Source: Micromonospora lupini (GTDB taxonomy: Bacteria > Actinomycetota > Actinomycetes > Mycobacteriales > Micromonosporaceae). From it: a stretch of 64,000 nt of DNA. Made by a program: the position numbers and the translations under genes. The DNA lies in NCBI RefSeq assembly GCF_026342015.1, contig NZ_JAPENL010000003.1, forward strand, positions 186,001-250,000. The letters are read 5' to 3'. The notes beneath the pieces were generated by a model. It worked only from the letters and a program-made list of their open reading frames with translations. It did no database searches and was not told the origin of the DNA. Below are positions 58,677-64,000 of the stretch, piece after piece. The stretch's first letter is position 1; every line of letters starts with the position of its first letter.

Positions 58677-59354
58677 ATGGCCACCGAACAACCCCACGGA
58701 GTGCTCTTCGACATCGACGGGACGCTCGTCGACACCACCTACCTGCACACGGTGAGCTGGTGGGAGGCGCTGCGCCAGGCCGACCACCAGGTGCCGATGG
58801 CGACCGTGCACCGCTCGATCGGGATGGGCTCGGACAAGCTGCTGGACCACCTGCTCGGCCCGGAGCGCGACCGCGACGACGACCCGAAGCTGCGCGATGC
58901 GCACGACACCCTGTACACCGAGTACTGGGAACGGCTGACTCCGCTGCCCGGGGCGGCGGACCTCCTGCGGGCGTGCGCCGAGCGGGGACTGCGGGTGGTG
59001 CTCGCCAGCTCCGCCGCGGAACACGAGGTGGGTGCGCTGCGCCGGGCCCTGAACGCCGACGACGTCGTGGACACGGTCACCTCCTCGGCGGACGCGCAGG
59101 AGAGCAAACCCGCGCCGGACATTCTCGAGGCCGCGCTGGAGCAGTCCGGGTTGACCGCCGAGCGCGTCGTCTTCGTCGGCGACTCGGTCTGGGACGTCGC
59201 CGCGGCCGGCAAGCTGAACATCCCGTGCGTCGGCTTGACCTGCGGCGGCACCAGCCGGGGGGAACTCGCCGGCGCCGGCGCGGTGGCGGTCTACGACGAT
59301 CCGGCCGCGCTCCTGGCCGAGCTGGCGGATTCCCCGCTCGCCCGGCCGAGGTGA
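58677..59354 (+). CDS. HAD-superfamily hydrolase (beta-phosphoglucomutase-like)
   Basis: 225 aa, subfamily IA. FDIDGTLVDT holds nucleophile Asp and acid/base Asp, VVLASSAAEHEV motif II, ESKPAPDI motif III lysine, and VFVGDSVWDVAAAG motif IV; a helical cap sits between motifs I and II. Acts on a small phosphorylated substrate, unknown. ATG 58677 with GGTAGGAG upstream. Confidence 0.92.
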   Translation: MATEQPHGVLFDIDGTLVDTTYLHTVSWWEALRQADHQVPMATVHRSIGMGSDKLLDHLLGPERDRDDDPKLRDAHDTLYTEYWERLTPLPGAADLLRACAERGLRVVLASSAAEHEVGALRRALNADDVVDTVTSSADAQESKPAPDILEAALEQSGLTAERVVFVGDSVWDVAAAGKLNIPCVGLTCGGTSRGELAGAGAVAVYDDPAALLAELADSPLARPR

Positions 59355-59460
59355 CTGTCACACCGGTTGACCGCGGCGCACACGCATAGCCGGAAGTCTT
59401 GCGGGGCATGGACTGTGGCCACCTGCCCGCACCGCGCGGGTGCGGCGAGAGGTGGTGTCC

Positions 59461-60756
59461 GTGGAGCCGGTAGACGTCGCGTTCGCGCTTGTGGGAGTGG
59501 GCGCGCTGCTCGCGGGCATCCTGCCCCGGGTGTTGGAGCGCCGCCCACTGTCCATGCCTATCGCGTTCCTCGCCCTCGGCATGCTGGTCTTCCTCCTGCC
59601 GGTCGGGCTCCCGACACCGGATCCGCTGGCACATCCCGAGCTGACCACCCACCTGACCGAGATCGGGGTGATCGTCGCCCTGATGGGCGCCGGGTTGAAG
59701 ATCGACAGGCCGTTGAGCTGGGCCCGGTGGTCGTCCACTTGGCGGCTGCTGGCCATCGCGATGCCGCTGTGCATCGCGGCGGTGGCGCTGCTCGGATGGT
59801 GGTGGGCCGGCCTGGTGCCGGCCGCGGCGCTGCTGTTGGGCGCCGCGCTGGCGCCCACCGATCCGGTGCTCGCCGCCGACGTGCAGGTCGGCGAGCCGAC
59901 CGACGTGGAGGACTCCGAGGACGAGGTCCGCTTCGCCCTGACCTCGGAGGCGGGCCTCAACGACGGGCTGGCGTTCCCGTTCGTCTACGCGGCCATCGCG
60001 ATCGCCTCGACAAGCCTCGCCCCGCGCGCGTGGCTGGCCGAGTGGTTCACCGTCGACGTGCTCTGGAAGGTGGGCGTCGGTGTGGGCGGCGGCCTGCTCA
60101 TCGGCTGGTTGCTCGGCAAGTTGTTCTTCCGGGCGCCCAGCAAGCTGCGGCTGGCCCGGCACGCCGAGGGTTTCCTGGCGCTGGCCGCCACCTTCCTGGC
60201 GTACGGGCTGGTGGAGGTGGCCGGCGGGTACGGCTTCCTGGCGGTGTTCGTGGCCGCGCGCGCCATCCGGGCCGCCGAACGGACCCACGAGTTCCATTCG
60301 GTGCTGCACGACTTCGCCGAGCAGGTCGAACGGCTGCTCACCCTGGTCTTGCTGTTGCTGCTCGGCGGCGCGATCGTGGGCGGCCTGCTCGCACCGCTGA
60401 CCTGGCCGGCCGCGGCCGTCGGGCTGGCGCTTGTCTTCCTGGTCCGGCCGGCCTTCGGCTGGTTGTCGCTGCGCGGTGCGCCGGGCCGACCGGCCGAGCA
60501 CTGGGTGATCTCGCTGTTCGGCATCCGCGGCGTGGGCTCGTTCTACTACCTGGCGTACGCCACCACGAAGGCGGACTTTCCGCAGGCGGAGCTGCTGTGG
60601 GCGATGGTCGGGCTGGTGGTCCTCGTCTCGGTGGTGGTGCACGGCGTCGCGGCGACCCCGGTCATGCAGTTGCTGGACCGGGAGGGTGAGCGGACCGAGG
60701 ACCCGTCCGAACGGGACGAGTCCGCCGAGCCCGTCGCCGCCGCCGGGCGCCCGTGA
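59461..60756 (+). CDS. CPA1-type Na+/H+ antiporter
   Basis: 431 aa with about 12-13 transmembrane helices. ALAPTDPVLAADVQVGEP (unwound-helix Thr-Asp) and SEAGLNDGLAFPFVY (Asn-Asp ion-binding pair) are the NhaP/CPA1 hallmarks; HEFHSVLHDFAEQVERLL and FGIRGVGSFYYLAYA also match. Exchanges Na+ or K+ for H+ at the inner membrane. GTG at 59461 has GAGAGGT seven bases upstream; earlier in-frame starts 59440 and 59455 add little. C-terminal tail acidic. Confidence 0.9.
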   Translation: MEPVDVAFALVGVGALLAGILPRVLERRPLSMPIAFLALGMLVFLLPVGLPTPDPLAHPELTTHLTEIGVIVALMGAGLKIDRPLSWARWSSTWRLLAIAMPLCIAAVALLGWWWAGLVPAAALLLGAALAPTDPVLAADVQVGEPTDVEDSEDEVRFALTSEAGLNDGLAFPFVYAAIAIASTSLAPRAWLAEWFTVDVLWKVGVGVGGGLLIGWLLGKLFFRAPSKLRLARHAEGFLALAATFLAYGLVEVAGGYGFLAVFVAARAIRAAERTHEFHSVLHDFAEQVERLLTLVLLLLLGGAIVGGLLAPLTWPAAAVGLALVFLVRPAFGWLSLRGAPGRPAEHWVISLFGIRGVGSFYYLAYATTKADFPQAELLWAMVGLVVLVSVVVHGVAATPVMQLLDREGERTEDPSERDESAEPVAAAGRP

Positions 60757-60777
60757 GCGCGAGCGGCCGGGCGGCGG

Positions 60778-61737
60778 TCAGCCCAGGCGGGCCGCCAGCG
60801 CCCGGCCGAGGTCGCGGCCGGAGCGCCAGGCGCTCTGCACGCGGGGCTTGCCGAACGCGTCGCCGGCCAGGCCGATCCCGTCGGCGTCGAGGTGGTGGGT
60901 GTTCCCGGTGACGTCACCTGCCGGCTTGGCGTACGTCCAGCGGTGCACGTGCACGTCGGTGGCCTTCTCGGCCAGGCCCAGCAGGTCCCGGACTGCCTGC
61001 TCGATCGCCGGTCCGGCGCCGGAGGGCTGAGCCAGGTGCCCGGCGGCGAACTCCGGCACGGTGTGCGCCACCAGCACCGGCGCATCGTCACCGCGCCGGT
61101 CGCCGTCGTCGCAGATGAGGTTGAGCACCGGATGGTCGTTGACGAACGCGCCGTGGAAGCGCGGCCAGCGCCGGGACGGGAAACGCAGCACCGCGGCCAG
61201 GGCCGGCGACCAGGTCTGCGCCTGTACGACACGTGTGGCGTCGGCCAGGGCGGGATCGAGCAGCAGGGCGGCCTGCGGCCCCGGCATGGCGAGGGCGACC
61301 GCCGCGCACGGCTCGCCGTCGACTGCCGGGCCGGGCTCCACGGCGAGCACCAACCGGTCGACTGTCACCGGCACCGCGCCGGCCAGGTGCTCGACAAGCG
61401 ACCGCAGCCCGCGTGGCGCGGCGTAGCGCAGCGGACCGGGCACGTCGTGACGGCCGTTCGCGTCGTACGACCAGAAGGTGTCGGTCCACTCCCGGGCCAG
61501 GCCGGCGGCACGCCACTCGTCGACCACCGCGGTGAAGTCCGGGTCGCTTGCGGTGAAGTACGCGGCGCCGATGTCGGCGGGACGGCCGTCGAAACGTTTG
61601 CTGGCCATCCGGCCGCCGCGGACGTGCCCCCGTTCACGGACCTGCACCGGCACCCCGGCCCGGACCAGTTCCACCGCGCAGGCCACTCCGGCGATGCCCG
61701 CCCCGACCACCACCACGCCCGAGGAGTTCACGCTCAT
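60778..61737 (-). CDS. NAD(P)/FAD-dependent amine-oxidase-like (renalase-type) oxidoreductase
   Basis: 319 aa. FAD fingerprint VVVVGAGIAGVACAVELVRAGVPVQVRER and a following GGRMASKRFDGRPADIGAAYF, the arginine-rich FAD loop of the renalase/YgaP-like group; C-terminal GIGLAGDAFGKPRVQSAWRSG binds flavin. ATG 61737. Oxidises an unidentified small amine or NAD(P)H isomer (renalase-type activity is the nearest known role). Convergent with the antiporter gene. Confidence 0.88.
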   Translation of the reverse strand: MSVNSSGVVVVGAGIAGVACAVELVRAGVPVQVRERGHVRGGRMASKRFDGRPADIGAAYFTASDPDFTAVVDEWRAAGLAREWTDTFWSYDANGRHDVPGPLRYAAPRGLRSLVEHLAGAVPVTVDRLVLAVEPGPAVDGEPCAAVALAMPGPQAALLLDPALADATRVVQAQTWSPALAAVLRFPSRRWPRFHGAFVNDHPVLNLICDDGDRRGDDAPVLVAHTVPEFAAGHLAQPSGAGPAIEQAVRDLLGLAEKATDVHVHRWTYAKPAGDVTGNTHHLDADGIGLAGDAFGKPRVQSAWRSGRDLGRALAARLG

Positions 61738-61831
61738 CAGGTGATCGTAGGTGCCGACGGTCGCGGCGGACGGGCATGAACCGGCGGCGATCGGGGTACT
61801 GGCACACCTGTTCGAAGAAAGGGTGATGATG

Positions 61832-62047
61832 ATGACGGACCGCAGCAACGACCAGCCCGACCCGCGTGGCGCGATCAAGGACCCCGACGAGTGGGTCACC
61901 GGCGACGAGCCGCCCACGGCGGCGCAGGAGTCGTACCTGGCCACGCTGGCACGGGAGGCGGACGCGACGCTGCCGGACGACCTGACCAAGGCCGAGGCGT
62001 CCAAGCGGATCGACGAGCTCCAGGCCGAGACGGGCCGCGGCCAGTAG
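61832..62047 (+). CDS. DUF3072 family protein
   Basis: 71 aa, acidic. The segment PPTAAQESYLATLAREADATLPDDLTKAEASKRIDELQ is the DUF3072 motif, a short helix-turn-helix of unknown role. Three consecutive ATGs (61826, 61829, 61832) follow GAAAGG; the third has the best spacing. Overlaps nothing; divergent from the renalase-type gene and convergent with the phosphoesterase. Confidence 0.85.
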   Translation: MTDRSNDQPDPRGAIKDPDEWVTGDEPPTAAQESYLATLAREADATLPDDLTKAEASKRIDELQAETGRGQ

Positions 62048-62056
62048 GCCGACGGG

Positions 62057-62557
62057 TCAGGGACGCGGCAGGGTGTGCAACCGGACGCGCGTCAGGCGGG
62101 CTCCGGTCGTCTCGGCCGCCAGGTAGGTGGCGTGCGGCTGGGAGCGGCGGTCGGTGGGCGACCCGGGGTTGAGCAGGCGCAGCCCACCGGGCGCCACGCT
62201 GTCCCACGGGATGTGCGAGTGCCCGAAGACCAGCAGGTCGACGTCGGGAAAGCGAGCCGCGCACCGCTGCTCCCGGCCGGTGCGGGGGCCCGTCTCGTGC
62301 ACCACGGCGACCCGCAGCCCGTCGAGGTCGACGCGGGCCACCTCCGGCAGCCGGGCGCGCAGCGCCGGGCCGTCGTTGTTGCCGTACACGCCGATGAGCC
62401 GCCGCGCGCGGGCGGTCATGGCGTCCAGCAGCGACTCGTCGACCCAGTCGCCTGCGTGCAGCACCACGTCCGCCGCCTCGATCGCCGTCCAGAGCGGCCC
62501 CGGGAGGTCCCGGGCTCGCTTGGGGAGATGCGTGTCCGCCGTGAGCACCAGCCTCAT
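62057..62557 (-). CDS. YfcE/MJ0936-type metallophosphoesterase
   Basis: 166 aa calcineurin-like phosphoesterase. Metal motifs TADTHLP (about 6-12), HAGDWVD, YGNND, an internal VVHE and GHSH are all intact, so an active dinuclear metal centre is predicted; NPGSPTDRR is the usual C-terminal signature. ATG 62557. Substrate unknown (cyclic nucleotides or phosphodiesters in the family). Confidence 0.92.
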   Translation of the reverse strand: MRLVLTADTHLPKRARDLPGPLWTAIEAADVVLHAGDWVDESLLDAMTARARRLIGVYGNNDGPALRARLPEVARVDLDGLRVAVVHETGPRTGREQRCAARFPDVDLLVFGHSHIPWDSVAPGGLRLLNPGSPTDRRSQPHATYLAAETTGARLTRVRLHTLPRP

Positions 62558-62624
62558 GCCGGCATCATCCCCCGAGCCGGGCCCGTCCACCCGGGGACGC
62601 TCGGCGCGTTCGCCCGCGGGCGGT

Positions 62625-64000
62625 TCAGCGCGACATCGGGGTGAAGTACGCCGGCGGCATGCCGAGACCGCGCAGGGCCGGGTTCTGCTCGACGTCACTG
62701 AGCACACCGGCGGCGTTGATCAGGCCGATGTGCGAGAACGCCTGGGGGAAGTTGCCCAGCTGCTCCCCGGTCAACGGGTCGATCTGCTCGGCGAACAGGC
62801 CGAGGTCGTTGAGCCGCCCGGCCAGCGCGTCGAACAACTCGTGCGCCCGGTCCCGCTCACCGGCGAGCGCCAGGCAGCACACCAGCCAGAACGAGCAGAT
62901 GACGAATCCCGCCGGGTCGCCGTCCCAGCGCCGCAACAGGCCGTCGTGCGACAGCTGCTCCTCCACCGCGCGGATCGTCGAGCGCATCCGCGGGTCGTCG
63001 GCCGGGAGGAACCCCACCAGCGGCATGATCAGCACCGACGCGTCCAGGTCCTCGGACTCGAAACTGCCGGTGTACGCTCCGCGCCTGTCGCTCCATCCCT
63101 GGTCCAGCACCGCCGCACGCACCTCGTCGCGGGCTGCCGCCCAGCGGGCCACGTCCGACGGCCCACCGAGCCGTTCACCGAAGCGGACCGCCCGGTCCAG
63201 GGCCACCCAGCACTGCACCTTCGAGGACACGTGGTGGCGTTGGATCCCGCGCTCCTCCCACATCCCCGCATCCGGCAGCTTCCAGTCCCGCTCCGCCTTG
63301 TCGACGAGCGACCGGAGCAGGTGGTAGACGTCCGGCTCCAACGGCTCCAGCCGGTCGCGCATCAGCCAGGCGGCGTCCAACGCCTCACCGTAGATGTCGT
63401 TCTGTCGCTGCCGCCACGCGTCGTTGCCGATCATCACCGGCGGGCTGTCGCGGTAACCGGCGAGCTGATCCAGGCGGTGCTCGGTGAGGTCCCGCTCCCC
63501 CAGTACCCCGTACATGATCGGCACCGGCTCCTCGTCGATCCGGCCCATCGCCCGACCCAACCAGGTGAACTGCCGCTGCACCTCGTCGTAACAGGCGGTG
63601 CGCCACAGCGCCCGCAGCGTCAGGGTGAAGTCGCGCACCCAGACGTAGCGGTAGTCGTAGTTCCGGTCCCCGCCGAGCTTCTCCGGAAGCGAGGTGGTCA
63701 CCGAGGCGACCACCGCGCCGCTTGGTCGGTACGTCATGCCCTGCACGACAAGCGCGCTGCGCCGGACCTGCTCGGCGTAGACCCCGTGGTACTCGTGCTG
63801 CCGGACCCAGGAGCGCCATCCCTCGGCCGTGTCGGCGATCGTCTGGTCGGCCTCGGGCACCTGCGGCGGCTGGGCGTCGTACGTCGGGGCGTACCCGAGG
63901 GCGAAGTTGTGGGTGGTGCCGGCGCGGACGGCGAACGTCGCGGTGGCCTCGCCGTCGCCGAAGGTCAGCCCCAGGCCGCTGACCAGCGTGAGCCGACTGG
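62625..64000 (-). CDS. GH15 glucoamylase/trehalase-like enzyme, C-terminal part
   Basis: At least 458 codons visible; the N-terminus lies beyond the right edge. DYRYVWVRDFTLTLRALW and FTWLGRAMGRIDEEPVPIMYGVLG are GH15 catalytic-domain motifs, with general acid Glu expected in MWEERG and further conserved W and E residues near the end. Actinobacterial members hydrolyse trehalose (mycobacterial-type GH15 trehalase) or alpha-glucans. No signal peptide can be judged here. Frame is open from the edge to the TGA at 62625. Confidence 0.9.
   Translation of the reverse strand, partial: SRLTLVSGLGLTFGDGEATATFAVRAGTTHNFALGYAPTYDAQPPQVPEADQTIADTAEGWRSWVRQHEYHGVYAEQVRRSALVVQGMTYRPSGAVVASVTTSLPEKLGGDRNYDYRYVWVRDFTLTLRALWRTACYDEVQRQFTWLGRAMGRIDEEPVPIMYGVLGERDLTEHRLDQLAGYRDSPPVMIGNDAWRQRQNDIYGEALDAAWLMRDRLEPLEPDVYHLLRSLVDKAERDWKLPDAGMWEERGIQRHHVSSKVQCWVALDRAVRFGERLGGPSDVARWAAARDEVRAAVLDQGWSDRRGAYTGSFESEDLDASVLIMPLVGFLPADDPRMRSTIRAVEEQLSHDGLLRRWDGDPAGFVICSFWLVCCLALAGERDRAHELFDALAGRLNDLGLFAEQIDPLTGEQLGNFPQAFSHIGLINAAGVLSDVEQNPALRGLGMPPAYFTPMSR

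Overview
The window is about 73% G+C, uses GTG starts freely, and packs genes into operons with 1-4 base overlaps. It carries the mycobacterial/actinomycete phosphatidylinositol-mannoside (PIM) gene order and F420-type, DUF3618/DUF4235, DUF1206 and DUF2795 families. It looks like chromosomal DNA of a filamentous actinomycete, most likely Micromonospora or a close relative (Micromonosporaceae). I see no tRNA, rRNA, transposase, phage structural gene or CRISPR array. Strand composition and codon style are uniform throughout, so nothing looks recently imported wholesale.

Layout. 0-13.4 kb: minus-strand cluster thrS - HIT protein - pgsA - patA - pimA - LemA-like protein - pdxS - pdxT - yebC (yebC cut by the left edge). 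This is the order known from Mycobacterium, but interrupted by an EF-G-like factor, an aldo/keto reductase, a HAD-like protein and a secreted zinc DD-peptidase. It makes PI-phosphate, PIM lipids and pyridoxal phosphate. 13.5-21.3 kb: a YcnI-like surface protein, an ADP-ribosylglycohydrolase, a two-component system, an adenosine-deaminase-like enzyme coupled to a trans-aconitate-methyltransferase-like enzyme, and an aldo/keto reductase. 21.3-25.7 kb: cold-shock protein and several small or multi-spanning membrane proteins. 25.8-32.5 kb: cysteine-desulfurase-like enzyme plus GNAT, NagZ, an F420-dependent oxidoreductase and a RecQ-like helicase. 32.5-36 kb: DHA2 efflux pump divergent from a TetR regulator, sharing a nested palindrome, plus an AraC regulator.

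36.1-44.9 kb is the most striking part. It is a tightly overlapping eight-gene minus-strand operon with all enzymes for ADP-D-glycero-beta-D-manno-heptose: gmhA, hldE (kinase plus adenylyltransferase) and a gmhB domain fused to a GT9 heptosyltransferase-like domain. It also holds a second GT9 enzyme, two GT4-like glycosyltransferases, a short-chain dehydrogenase and a type IB topoisomerase. An actinomycete has no lipopolysaccharide, so this predicts a heptose-containing glycoconjugate made by a non-LPS pathway. Just beyond it lies a polyprenol-phosphate-mannose synthase, a donor for the PIM/lipomannan pathway begun at the left end.

46.4-64 kb: FAD oxidoreductases, an aldehyde dehydrogenase, and an accessory set of envelope/stress genes: ChaB-like, BrkB-like, DUF2795, SRPBCC, MFS, MscS/CmpX-like, a PAS-GAF-SpoIIE-HATPase phosphatase, a Na+/H+ antiporter, DUF3072, a phosphoesterase and a GH15 enzyme cut by the right edge. 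Many convergent gene ends carry perfect 14-20 bp hairpins acting as bidirectional terminators. Several are long enough to suggest a dispersed palindromic repeat family.
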